Positions 1 through 8,447 of a DNA stretch of 64,000 nt are shown here, piece after piece. Each line of letters begins with the position of its first letter. Position 1 is the stretch's first letter. Below the pieces are notes generated by a model. The model did not search any database, was not told where the DNA came from, and saw only the letters and a list, made by a program, of their open reading frames with translations. A program made the translations under genes and the position numbers. Origin of the DNA: Marimicrobium sp913061115 (GTDB lineage: Bacteria; Pseudomonadota; Gammaproteobacteria; Pseudomonadales; Halieaceae); contig NZ_CP159826.1 in the NCBI RefSeq assembly GCF_047729875.1, positions 2,666,001 through 2,730,000 of the forward strand, in the 5' to 3' direction.

Positions 1-219
1 ACCTCGCTGACAACCTTTTTTGGTCTTTTACCCATGCTAACCGAGCGCACAACGCAGGCAGAGGCAATGGTGCCCATGGCCATATCCTTAGCCTATGGCA
101 TTGTGTTTGCCACGGTGATTACGCTGCTACTAATACCTTGCCTTTATATGATTCTGGAAGACCTCGCCGGTTGGCGAGCCAGCAAAAATATCGCGCATGA
201 GGCGCTGACTCAGTCCTGA
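1..219 (+). CDS. RND-family efflux permease, C-terminal end (partial)
   Basis: The gene enters from the left edge in frame 1 and only its last 72 codons are present. The visible peptide has an amphipathic stretch (FFGLLPMLTERTTQAEAM) followed by a hydrophobic helix ending LLLIPCLYMILED. This matches the last two transmembrane segments of AcrB/HAE1-type inner-membrane pumps, which export drugs or hydrophobic compounds using the proton gradient. The adaptor and outer-membrane partners would lie further left. It converges with sppA, with only 14 bases between the two stops. The family call is good; the substrate cannot be told from this fragment. Confidence 0.75.
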   Translation, partial: TSLTTFFGLLPMLTERTTQAEAMVPMAISLAYGIVFATVITLLLIPCLYMILEDLAGWRASKNIAHEALTQS

Positions 220-233
220 CAGATATCACTGTG

Positions 234-2081
234 CTAGTGCGCCAGGGAACAGGCCACGCAGCGCACATAAAGATACCCTGGATCTTGCATGGCACCCAAC
301 TCCTGGGCAGCTTCGCGCATGGGACCCAACAAACCAGATAAAGCAGAATTGGCGGCAGAACGCGTGAACACATGCAAGCTTCCGACACTGTTGGCCAGTT
401 TCTTCAGTACCATATCCCGAGGAGACAGGGGCCTCTCCACATAGTGCACCTTGTACTTTTCCAAGCCGGCTCTGGTTGCTGCGGCAGCGATGGCATCATC
501 GAGGCTGCCGAGGTTATCAACCAGGCCTGCCTTTAACGCGTCGGCAGCGCTCCAAACGCGACCCTCGGCTAAGGGATCAACCTCAGCGACAGTCATATCG
601 CGACCCTGTGCGACAATCTGCACAAAACTTTTGTACGCAAACTTTACGCCACTGGTAAGGGCATCAACTAACTGCGGGTTGAGTGGCCGATCAGCCCTCA
701 TTGAACCGGCTAAGGCTGTCGTGCCTACACCGTCTGTGGATATGCCCACGCGCTGTAGCAACTCCTCAAAGGTGGGGAACGCAGCGAAGACGCCGATGCT
801 GCCAGTAATCGTGGATGGGGTCGCCCAAATTTCATCAGCGTCGGCAGCAATATAATAACCTCCAGACGCAGCAACGGCACCCATCGACACAACAACGGGT
901 AAACCCATACTCTTTGCATAGAGCATCTGTTCTCGAATAACCTCCGATGCAAACATGCTGCCGCCGCCACTATTAACCCGCAACACTATGGCCTTAACTC
1001 CATCGGCATCAACGGTACCGCGAATCAATTGCGCCAAAGAATCACCCCCAATGGATCCGGGCGGTTGTTTCCCGGGCATTATGGTTCCCACTGCAGTTAT
1101 TACCGCAACGCGATCGCCGTCAGGAGTACCCAGTGACAGTGGACGCTTTCGCGCCACATAGCGCTCAAATACCACCGCCTCGTAGAGGCCATCGTCATCG
1201 CTAGCCCCGACCACTTCAACAAGGTAATCGTTACCCTCACTGCGGGTGAGCAGGCGATCTACCAGCCCCGACTGAAGCGCCGTCTGTGCCGCATCCCCAC
1301 CATGATTTTGCAGCATCTGCGCAAAGTTGTTTACATAGTTATCGACCGCTCCAGGCTTCAGTGTCCGTTGCGTTTCCACAATTGTCGTATACTGCCCCCA
1401 TAAATTATTCAGCCATCGGCTGGTCAGTTCTTTCTGAGCGGGCGACATATCGTCACGCATGAACGGCTCCACTGCCGACTTTTGATCCCCCGCACGAAAG
1501 ACATGCACATTGACCGATATTTTTTTCAGCGCCTCTCGAAAATAGTTTTGATAACTGCTGTATCCCTCTAAAGCTACCCCCCCTAAAGGATGCGCTATAA
1601 CCGTATCGGCATGACTGGCCAGCAAGTACTGATCTTGGGTGTAGTAATCACCGATCGCGACCATAGGTTTGCCGCTCTCGCGAAAATTTTGTAGCGCATC
1701 AACAATCTCTTGGGTTTTACTAATGCCGAGACGTCCCAGAGAGTCAAGCTCCATCACCAAGGAATTAATGGCTGGGTCTTCTGCTGCGTAATCAATCGCT
1801 TCTATGATATCTCTAAGCAATACCTCATGATTTTCAGGAGAGGGGGCTTCCAATAGCGCCTGCAAAGGATTGATCTCTGATTTCTGGTCCACCACAGTGC
1901 CGCCTATATTCAATAACAGGGCTGCTTTTTCTGGGAGTGGCTCGGGTGCACCGCCAATATAAACAAAATAGATAAACGCAATCATGGCGAGAAAAAGGAT
2001 ATTCGAGATTGCCAGTCTGATGCGCGTCAACCCCCGCCAAATCCCGGAAAAAAAACGGCGCAAAAGTGAGGGTTTACTCAT
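234..2081 (-). CDS. sppA: Signal peptide peptidase SppA (protease IV), 67K type
   Basis: This 615-residue protein matches the long, duplicated form of SppA, an inner-membrane serine protease that degrades cleaved signal peptides in the periplasm. A single N-terminal membrane anchor lies at about residues 22-42. The catalytic dyad is visible: Lys201 in the GDQKSAVEPF motif of the N-terminal domain and Ser406 in AASGGYY of the C-terminal domain. ATG at 2081 is preceded by GGAG at an 8-base spacing. The C-terminus ends in a short cysteine-containing tail (YVRCVACSLAH). It is monocistronic, with DUF2069 just upstream on the same strand. Confidence 0.93.
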   Translation of the reverse strand: MSKPSLLRRFFSGIWRGLTRIRLAISNILFLAMIAFIYFVYIGGAPEPLPEKAALLLNIGGTVVDQKSEINPLQALLEAPSPENHEVLLRDIIEAIDYAAEDPAINSLVMELDSLGRLGISKTQEIVDALQNFRESGKPMVAIGDYYTQDQYLLASHADTVIAHPLGGVALEGYSSYQNYFREALKKISVNVHVFRAGDQKSAVEPFMRDDMSPAQKELTSRWLNNLWGQYTTIVETQRTLKPGAVDNYVNNFAQMLQNHGGDAAQTALQSGLVDRLLTRSEGNDYLVEVVGASDDDGLYEAVVFERYVARKRPLSLGTPDGDRVAVITAVGTIMPGKQPPGSIGGDSLAQLIRGTVDADGVKAIVLRVNSGGGSMFASEVIREQMLYAKSMGLPVVVSMGAVAASGGYYIAADADEIWATPSTITGSIGVFAAFPTFEELLQRVGISTDGVGTTALAGSMRADRPLNPQLVDALTSGVKFAYKSFVQIVAQGRDMTVAEVDPLAEGRVWSAADALKAGLVDNLGSLDDAIAAAATRAGLEKYKVHYVERPLSPRDMVLKKLANSVGSLHVFTRSAANSALSGLLGPMREAAQELGAMQDPGYLYVRCVACSLAH

Positions 2082-2102
2082 ATTCTAAGCTCCAGTATTT
2101 AT

Positions 2103-2450
2103 TTAAGATTCGTCCACCGCACGCAGCTCTCTGGCGCGCCAGCGCACATACAGCATCGCAGCTGTAAACAGTATCACAACGGCAACCAGCCCAATCACGA
2201 CCAACAGGCTATCCGGCTGCGCAAAAATACGCTGCACCAGTATCATGAAATACCCTAGGCAAACGAAACACAGCCAGATATAACTGCGTAAATTATCCTT
2301 AAGCATGCCCGGCAAAAAAATCAGCAAAGGCAATAATTTCAGTGTCCAGATAAACCACGGCGCCTGATACGCCCATGCATCAGCGGCCTGCTGTAAGAAC
2401 AGCGTCAACCAACTCACCCATGTCAACCGCAACGCAAAAGAGGCACTCAT
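2103..2450 (-). CDS. DUF2069 small inner-membrane protein
   Basis: A 115-residue protein with four hydrophobic segments and the loop LLIFLPGMLKDNLRSYIWLCF, typical of the DUF2069 family, whose function is unknown. The ATG at 2450 overlaps the TGA of wrbA (ATGA), so it is translationally coupled to wrbA; a longer reading up to 2501 only adds a low-complexity N-terminus inside wrbA. The order yfgD-wrbA-DUF2069 is also found in Pseudomonas, which supports it as a real gene. Confidence 0.85.
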   Translation of the reverse strand: MSASFALRLTWVSWLTLFLQQAADAWAYQAPWFIWTLKLLPLLIFLPGMLKDNLRSYIWLCFVCLGYFMILVQRIFAQPDSLLVVIGLVAVVILFTAAMLYVRWRARELRAVDES

Positions 2451-3049
2451 CGCCGTTCTCCCGTTACCAGGCGCGCTACGCGCTGCCCTAGCGCACGACA
2501 CAACCCCGCCTCAACCTCGTCCACTGCCCGCATATTATCATTACCCGCCCAGTGCGAAGCCCCGTACGGTGTTCCTCCGGAGGTCGTACTCATTAAGCCC
2601 GTTTCACTGTAGGGAAGGCCCGCAACGATCATGCCGTGATGTAACAGCGGCAGCAGCATACTGAGTAAAGTCGACTCCTGCCCCCCGTGCATACTTGAGC
2701 TGGAGGTGAAAACAGCAGCCGGCTTGTCAATCATAGTGCCGCTTAACCACAGCGTTGAGGTTTGATCGATAAAATACTTCAGCGGCGCAGCCATATTACC
2801 AAACCGAGTAGGACTGCCCATAACCATTCCAGCGCAGTCACGCAGATCTTCCAGTTCACAGTAGAGCGGGCCGTCTGAGGGAATATCGTCTTCCCTTTTC
2901 TCGCACGTTGCAGACACCGCTGGGACGGTGCGCAGTCGGGCAGCCACACCTGACACCCGTTCAATACCGCGTGCTATGTGCTGTGCCATCGTCGCTGTGG
3001 CACCCTGCCGGGAATAGTAAAGCACCAGTACATAGGGCTCTGCGCTCAT
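2447..3049 (-). CDS. wrbA: NAD(P)H:quinone oxidoreductase WrbA
   Basis: A 200-residue flavodoxin-fold protein of the WrbA family, which reduces quinones by two electrons with NAD(P)H and FMN and so avoids semiquinone radicals. The FMN phosphate loop (YYSRQGATATMA) is at residues 11-22, the second FMN loop GSPTRFGNMAAP begins near residue 78, and the HGGQE motif lies near residue 121. Start and stop codons overlap those of its neighbours on both sides (ATGA), forming the tight operon yfgD-wrbA-DUF2069. It is probably cytosolic. Confidence 0.92.
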   Translation of the reverse strand: MSAEPYVLVLYYSRQGATATMAQHIARGIERVSGVAARLRTVPAVSATCEKREDDIPSDGPLYCELEDLRDCAGMVMGSPTRFGNMAAPLKYFIDQTSTLWLSGTMIDKPAAVFTSSSSMHGGQESTLLSMLLPLLHHGMIVAGLPYSETGLMSTTSGGTPYGASHWAGNDNMRAVDEVEAGLCRALGQRVARLVTGERR

Positions 3050-3396
3050 TTGATAAGCTCCAGAACATTCTCAGGGGGACGACCCAGCACGGCCCGACTT
3101 CCTTTGACCACAATGGGCCGTTCAATCAGCTTCGGATATTTGGCCATGGCTGCTAGTATTTCCTCGTCATCGGAGTCCTTGTTCAAGCCGGAAGCTTTAT
3201 ACGCGTCCTCGCCGCGTCGCACCAACTGAGCTGCTGTCAGGCCAAGTTTCTTTAATAGCGCTTTTAGTTCTCTAGTGTCCGGTGGGGTGTCTAAATAGAG
3301 TACCACCTCCGGATTTACGCTATTGTCCTTCAGCAACGCAAGAGTATTACGCGATTTGGAGCAACGTGGATTATGATAAAGCGTAACTAAACTCAT
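3046..3396 (-). CDS. yfgD: ArsC-family reductase, YfgD-like
   Basis: A 116-residue thioredoxin-fold protein of the arsenate reductase (ArsC) family. The motif NPRCSKSRNT places the nucleophilic Cys at residue 12, and ERPIVV and GRPPE supply the conserved arginines. The short length and sequence are closest to E. coli YfgD rather than to the plasmid arsenate reductase, so an arsenic role is not assured. ATG at 3396 begins the conserved MSLVTLYHNP; upstream in-frame sequence to 3519 overlaps the divergent yihY promoter region and looks non-coding. It is first in the operon with wrbA and DUF2069. Confidence 0.88.
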   Translation of the reverse strand: MSLVTLYHNPRCSKSRNTLALLKDNSVNPEVVLYLDTPPDTRELKALLKKLGLTAAQLVRRGEDAYKASGLNKDSDDEEILAAMAKYPKLIERPIVVKGSRAVLGRPPENVLELIK

Positions 3397-3529
3397 GGTT
3401 GATTTCCTATGACCGCGACAAAATTGCGGAGAAGTATACCAAAACATCGACAGATTTCGCCCAGACAACTGACAGAATCGAGCATACTGATTCGTGCAGG
3501 CGCCCCTCGAGTCATGCAATAATGCTCAT

Positions 3530-4758
3530 ATGACATCTCGCATACTATTATTTTCCGAACTATGGGGCCGTATACGCTATTTCGCGGGTCGATTCGTAGC
3601 GGATCGTTGCTCTGAAAATGCAGCCGCACTGACCTATATGAGCCTGTTCGCGCTGGTGCCGCTGTTAACGGTCCTCTATACAATCGCGTCGGCCATTCCG
3701 GCTTTTCAGGGCGCCGAGGACCAGATGCAAACGATCTTGTTCACACACCTGATGCCTGAAAGCGGCTCTGATATCGAAAATTACCTCAACGGTTTCTCCC
3801 AGCAAGCGAAAAACCTTACCGGACCTGGCATTGTCTTTCTACTCGTGACGGCTATCCTGATGCTGCGCAATATTGAGCACGCATTCAACATGATCTGGCA
3901 TGCTAGGGAGAACCGTAGCGCTCTATCCAGCTTTCTGTTGTATTGGGCTGTATTGACCCTGGCGCCCATCACCATCGGTCTGGCGCTGGGCATAAGCACC
4001 TACCTTTCATCCTTCGCCAACGCGCTGGAAAACCTCGACATCTTTGGGGCTAAAGCTTTCCTGTTGGAGAGCACGCCGCTATTACTGAGCACGGCAGGTT
4101 TCAGCCTGATTTACGCCGCTGTTCCCAATTGCCGGGTGCCGTTCAAGCACGCGTTGATGGGGGGATATTCGTCGCTCTGGCATTTCACGCTGCCCGCGCG
4201 GCATTTACACAGTTAGTCGTGGGTTCCAATTACACATTCATCTACGGCGCGTTCGCCGCTGTACCCTTGTTCCTATTATGGATTTATCTGTCTTGGAACA
4301 TCGTACTCATGGGAGGTATTCTAGTACATAGTCTATCGGCCTATCAAAACAATGAACAAGCAAATCGACCAGCAACGCTGAAGGCACTCGATGTATTGCA
4401 TTTATTCTGGCAAAAACAAAAATCAGGCGATGCGGTACGAGAGATCGAACTCCTTGACGGTAGGCACGACGTCATTCGGGGTCTGGACAGCGAAACGTGG
4501 AGTATGGTGCGTGACATTCTTATTCAGGAAAAAGTGATTACCGAGAACGATAAGGGCCACTATCTGCTGAGCCGAGATCTACACACCATCCCCTTCTGGC
4601 AATTGAAAGAATGGATCGACGATGAGCACTCCCTATCCGAACAGGACTTCGCTACCCACAGTGGCTGGCAGAGCGATGCTTTGCGCCTACTCGCCAGTGA
4701 ACGCCAGGATCAACGTGATATCCTGAGCATTAATCTGGCGGATTTATTCAGCCAGTGA
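3530..4758 (+). pseudogene. YihY/RbnBN-family membrane protein, interrupted by a frameshift
   Basis: The two halves of one gene lie in different frames. The first runs 3530-4216 (MTSRILLFSELW to FKHALMGG), and the second continues from about 4160 (GIFVALAFHAARAAF) to 4758. Joined at the six-G run at 4159-4164 they give about 409 residues, the normal length of gammaproteobacterial YihY/RbnBN proteins. These have six transmembrane helices and were once called ribonuclease BN, although the RNase activity belongs to another protein. Adding one G restores the frame. This could be a sequencing error, a genuine disruption or slippage. The C-terminal soluble domain after the helices is intact and overlaps the next gene by GTGA. 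Confidence 0.85.
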
Positions 4759-5201
4759 GGTATGTACTGATTCTTGCTGCGGTATTGTCGCTACTGGGGT
4801 GCACCAAACATGATCCTGGCACGACCCTGTCAAGCTTGGAACGTCTGCAGGGACAGTGGGTTGTGATCAACTACTGGGCACAATGGTGCGCACCGTGTAT
4901 CAAAGAAATTCCAGAATTAAACCGCCTTGATCAGGACTACGCTCAGGTCACTGTGGTGGGGGTAAACTATGACGGGACAAATGGCCATGAGCTGGAACTA
5001 CAGCGGCAGAAATTGGGCGTCACATTTGCCAGCCTGGAATCAGATCCAGCGGCGCAACTGGGCATACCCAGGCCGGTAGTCTTGCCCACAACCCTTATTC
5101 TCGATCCAACAGGGCGACTCGTTGCAACACTGATTGGGCCACAGACTCTCGCCTCACTGGTACAAGCGACCCAGCAAGATTTGAACAAAGCGTCGAACTA
5201 G
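4755..5201 (+). CDS. TlpA/ResA-like thioredoxin-fold lipoprotein
   Basis: A 148-residue protein with a signal peptide ending in a lipobox (LSLLGC, lipidated Cys16) and a thioredoxin fold with the redox motif WCAPC near residues 48-52. The cis-proline loop (VLPTTLIL) is present. Such proteins reduce or exchange disulfides in the periplasm, for example for cytochrome c maturation. The GTG start at 4755 overlaps the yihY stop, so it is translationally coupled; a thioredoxin-like gene after yihY is also seen in Pseudomonas. It is followed directly by a hairpin at 5211-5231. The partner protein is unknown. Confidence 0.87.
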   Translation: MRYVLILAAVLSLLGCTKHDPGTTLSSLERLQGQWVVINYWAQWCAPCIKEIPELNRLDQDYAQVTVVGVNYDGTNGHELELQRQKLGVTFASLESDPAAQLGIPRPVVLPTTLILDPTGRLVATLIGPQTLASLVQATQQDLNKASN

Positions 5202-5210
5202 AATAAAAAA

Positions 5211-5231
5211 AGCCGGTCCAAAGGACCGGCT
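5211..5231. terminator. Strong hairpin after the TlpA-like gene
   Basis: A perfect 9-bp stem (AGCCGGTCC / GGACCGGCT) with an AAA loop lies 9 bases after the TlpA-like stop. A run of seven A precedes it, so the U-tract exists only for minus-strand transcripts; on the plus strand the stem is followed by TGAAAC. It may stop transcription entering from the right or protect the 3' end of the yihY-tlpA message. Confidence 0.6.
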
Positions 5232-5388
5232 GAAACAGGCTAGCAGCCTGCAAGGAGAGGAGGATCTGGACGAAATTCGGTATTGCCACAACAGGCTCAC
5301 TACCTTTACAGCAACTACTGTCACAGCGTCTGTGTTTAATATGACTTTACTACTGGCGAAAAGTTCCGCCAAAAGTGAAATAAATTTA

Positions 5389-5417
5389 TTTTTTCGCCAC
5401 AATCGAGCGCCTATAGT
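5389..5417 (+). promoter_or_regulatory. Putative cysK promoter
   Basis: A TATAGT -10 box (5412-5417) with a T-rich -35 (TTTTTT, 5389-5394) at 17-base spacing lies in the AT-rich leader 85 bases before cysK. The -35 match is poor, as expected for a promoter needing an activator such as CysB, but no CysB site can be confirmed by eye. The rest of the 5202-5500 gap shows no gene. Confidence 0.35.
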
Positions 5418-5500
5418 GGCAGGCAATAGACAGCCACGTCTGACGAGACTAGTCTTATGCAGGAAGAGCGGCCTGAATCAGTTCAATAGAGGGTATCAAC

Positions 5501-6481
5501 ATGGGCAATGTCCACAAAAATAATGCTGAAACCATTGGCGGTACGCCTTTGGTCAAGATCAATCACATCAGTGATGGAAATATTTATGCCAAGCTGGAGA
5601 ATCGCAATCCGGCCATGTCCGTCAAGTGCCGTATAGGCACTAATATGGTCGCTATGGCGGAGCGTGATGGCAGCCTCAGGCCCGGAATGACTATCGTTGA
5701 ACCCACGAGTGGCAATACAGGCGTCGCCCTCGCGTTCGTCGCAGCGGCCAAAGGCTATGGTTGCATATTGGCCATGCCCAACACCATGAGCTTAGAACGG
5801 CGCATGCTAATGAAGGCCATGGGGGCAGAGGTGGTTCTTACCGATGGCGCCAAAGGCGTTTCTGCAGCCATTCAGAAGGCGGAGGACATCATCGCCGCTG
5901 ATCCCGAAAAGTACTGGGGGCCGCGCCAATTCGAAAACCCGGCCAACCCTGCGATTCATGAACAAACCACCGGGCCAGAAATTTGGGAGGACACAGACGG
6001 CGAGGTGGACATCGTAGTATCGGGCGTAGGAACCGGTGGCACCCTCACGGGTATTTCCCGTTATCTGAAAAAAACCCGGGGCAAGAACGTGCTAACTGTG
6101 GCGGTTGAACCCGACTCTACCACTATCATCACGGCGGCCAAGGCTGGAATAGAACCCACCCATGCTCCCCACAAAATACAGGGCATCGGTGCCGGCTTTT
6201 TGCCGAAAAATCTGGACCTAAGTATGGTCGACCACGTTGAACAGGTGTCCAGCGAGGAAGCGATTGAATGGGCCCACAAACTGATGCAGCGCGAGGGTAT
6301 TTTGGCGGGCATCTCCTCAGGCGCAGCAATGGCTGTTGCACATCGACTCTCGCAACGAAAAGAACACAGGGACAAGCTGATCGTTGCGATCTTGCCTGAC
6401 TCCGCAGAGCGCTACCTCACGTCTCCACTGTTTGCCGACACCTTTTCGGAAAACGAAACCGTTCAGACCACTGTGAGTTGA
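5501..6481 (+). CDS. cysK: Cysteine synthase A (O-acetylserine sulfhydrylase)
   Basis: A 326-residue PLP enzyme that makes cysteine from O-acetylserine and sulfide in the cytosol. The PLP lysine is Lys42 in SVKCRIG, the substrate loop PTSGNTG is near residue 70, and the phosphate-binding GTGGT is at about 177. Overall sequence fits CysK (NAETIGGTPLVKIN, RNPAMSVKCRIG) better than CysM. ATG 5501 has GAGGG 7 bases upstream. The usual C-terminus is extended by about 10 residues after YLTSPLF. It stands alone and converges with the GNAT gene. Confidence 0.94.
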   Translation: MGNVHKNNAETIGGTPLVKINHISDGNIYAKLENRNPAMSVKCRIGTNMVAMAERDGSLRPGMTIVEPTSGNTGVALAFVAAAKGYGCILAMPNTMSLERRMLMKAMGAEVVLTDGAKGVSAAIQKAEDIIAADPEKYWGPRQFENPANPAIHEQTTGPEIWEDTDGEVDIVVSGVGTGGTLTGISRYLKKTRGKNVLTVAVEPDSTTIITAAKAGIEPTHAPHKIQGIGAGFLPKNLDLSMVDHVEQVSSEEAIEWAHKLMQREGILAGISSGAAMAVAHRLSQRKEHRDKLIVAILPDSAERYLTSPLFADTFSENETVQTTVS

Positions 6482-6493
6482 GCGAGTCAGAAA

Positions 6494-7081
6494 TCAGGAG
6501 CGGCCTCCAAGTCTTTCGAGACGCTCCTTGACATCTAACCATTCACTACTGATCACGCTGAAATAGACTGAATCACGCACAAACTCGTCCTGCACAATCA
6601 TATGATTACGCAGCACACCCTCCTTCGTGGCGCCGATTCTCTGCAGCGCTCGTTGCGAACGTTCGTTACGAGTGTCAGTCTTAAATTCCACGCGTATACA
6701 GCCCAATTTTTCAAATGCGTGAGACAACAGAAGCAGCTTTGTCTCTGTGTTAATTGCTGTACGTTGCCAATTCTGTCCAAGCCATGTCCAGCCAATCTCC
6801 AGCGAGCGATGTTCTGGCCTGATATTCAGATAACGTGTGCTGCCTATCACCTTGTCCTTGGCTGTTTCTACGATAGCGAAGGGCAATTGTCCCTCTACAC
6901 CTAAAGCTTCATCAATCCAATGACGGGTATCTGCCAGATCAACGAAACACGAGCGAGGCAGGTGAGTCCAGTCTGCTTCTACCCGGCCACGGTTGTATAG
7001 CCCCTGGGCGTGGATAAGCCCCAACGGTTCCAAGCGAACCTCTTTCCCCAGCAATACAACCGGTGTGACGCGCAGTGACAT
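6494..7081 (-). CDS. GNAT N-acetyltransferase, RimJ/RimL-like
   Basis: A 195-residue protein of the GNAT_3 group. The features are the early strand VRLEPLGLIHAQGLY, the β4 stretch RSLEIGWTWLGQNWQRTAINTETKLLLLSHAF and the C-terminal TDTRNERSQRALQRIGATKEGVLRNHMI that typifies RimJ/RimL/YdaF acetyltransferases. These use acetyl-CoA to modify ribosomal protein N-termini or small molecules; the target here is unknown. ATG 7081 has GGAG at 8 bases. It follows the MFS gene by 3 bases and is probably the last gene of an operon qor-MFS-GNAT. Confidence 0.85.
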   Translation of the reverse strand: MSLRVTPVVLLGKEVRLEPLGLIHAQGLYNRGRVEADWTHLPRSCFVDLADTRHWIDEALGVEGQLPFAIVETAKDKVIGSTRYLNIRPEHRSLEIGWTWLGQNWQRTAINTETKLLLLSHAFEKLGCIRVEFKTDTRNERSQRALQRIGATKEGVLRNHMIVQDEFVRDSVYFSVISSEWLDVKERLERLGGRS

Positions 7082-7084
7082 ACC

Positions 7085-8425
7085 TTACTCTCCTGGATTA
7101 TGAGCGCAGTATAATAGCGCAGCACGGTAGTATTTTAGACCCCATGCCAACAAAGCCGCTGCGAGAGGACAAACCAGCAAAGGTAGCAGGCTCAATGAAT
7201 AGGCTAAGTCAGCGTCATTGGCAAAAACAAAGTCGGTCAATGCGGCAATCACGCTGGGCCCCAAGGCCAACCCTAATAGGTTGGTCATAAAGAGCATCAA
7301 AGCAGATACTTGGGCCCGCATCCGGTTGGGCGTGATGTTTTGCAGTGCCGAAATTGCCAACGCAAAATAGCTGTTAAGAAAAAACACAATTGGTACCGCT
7401 GCCCATAGTGCCAGGCTGCTGTTGGAAGACAGGGGGCCAAGCGCAGCAGGCAGCAACCACAGCAGAGCAATCCACACGATTAAGCGCATGCTGGCATCCT
7501 CAAAACCACGCTCACGCAAAGGCTTCGCACTGAAACCCCCCAGCAGTGCACCGACACTGCCGGCGACAATAAAGATCAGACCAAACTGCGACCCTGCTTC
7601 CGCCCGGTCCATACCATGACTGCGCACCAGAAACTCCGGATACCAAGCCATCGTGCCATAACCCAGCACGGCAAGCAGCGATACTCCCATGATCAAACTA
7701 CCATAGGCTTGCCAATGCAGACGCAGGTGTGTCTTCACTTCGGCGACACTATAGTCCCCCGCTTCTTCAGGCAAAGCCCCGCGGCGCGGCGGCTCTGCGA
7801 TGAGCGACAGCATCAGCACGAGCAAAAACCCTGGCAGCCCGACAATAAAAAATGTGCTCTGCCAAGGACGCAGTTCTCCCACAAATGGCAATGACAGCGC
7901 ACCGTACTCGGTAAAATATTCATAGACGCCACCGCCGATAATATAGGCTAAACCACCGCCTATGGTAATTCCAAGCGTGTAAACCGCCATCGCCTTGGGC
8001 AAATTTCCCTCACTAAAATAGTCACTCAGCAAACTGTAAGCGGGTGGTGACAGCGCAGCTTCTCCAATACCCACACCGGCGCGGGCAACAAAAAGAGTGC
8101 TAAAACTGCGTGTTATTCCGCATAGGCAAGTCATTAGACTCCAAAAAAGAACCCCGATGGTAATCACCCATTTGCGACTTCCCCTGTCCGCCAATCGCGC
8201 AATAGGCAATCCAAGAAAAATATAGAACATAGAAAAGGCAAACCCATGTAACAGGCTGTACTGGAAATCACTGATTGCAAAATCAGCTCGAATAGGACCG
8301 ATTAAAACCGCCATCACATTGCGGTCGATAAAAGACAATATATACGCCAGCAATAACGCGATCAGGGCATACATCGCCCTACCCCGGTTCGCATCCTCGG
8401 GGTTTACAGCTGACGAGCCCATCAT
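7085..8425 (-). CDS. Major facilitator superfamily transporter (spinster-like)
   Basis: A 446-residue protein with about twelve hydrophobic helices. Helix 1 carries YILSFIDRNVMAVLIGPIRADF, and the loop 2-3 MFS signature appears as GLPIARLADRGSRKWVI. GVGIGEAALSPPAYSLLSDYF fits the spinster/ExuT-like group often annotated as MFS transporters of organic anions or lipids in marine Gammaproteobacteria. The substrate is unknown. ATG 8425 is preceded by GGAGAGAG. It lies 22 bases after the quinone oxidoreductase and 3 bases before the GNAT gene, suggesting one transcript. Confidence 0.88.
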   Translation of the reverse strand: MMGSSAVNPEDANRGRAMYALIALLLAYILSFIDRNVMAVLIGPIRADFAISDFQYSLLHGFAFSMFYIFLGLPIARLADRGSRKWVITIGVLFWSLMTCLCGITRSFSTLFVARAGVGIGEAALSPPAYSLLSDYFSEGNLPKAMAVYTLGITIGGGLAYIIGGGVYEYFTEYGALSLPFVGELRPWQSTFFIVGLPGFLLVLMLSLIAEPPRRGALPEEAGDYSVAEVKTHLRLHWQAYGSLIMGVSLLAVLGYGTMAWYPEFLVRSHGMDRAEAGSQFGLIFIVAGSVGALLGGFSAKPLRERGFEDASMRLIVWIALLWLLPAALGPLSSNSSLALWAAVPIVFFLNSYFALAISALQNITPNRMRAQVSALMLFMTNLLGLALGPSVIAALTDFVFANDADLAYSLSLLPLLVCPLAAALLAWGLKYYRAALLYCAHNPGE

Positions 8426-8447
8426 GAGCTCTCTCCGCTACATTTCG

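Noticed and set aside
5211..5231. Hairpin as a standard terminator of the TlpA-like gene
   Set aside because: The T-run lies on the wrong side for plus-strand transcription; it is kept only as an undirected hairpin.
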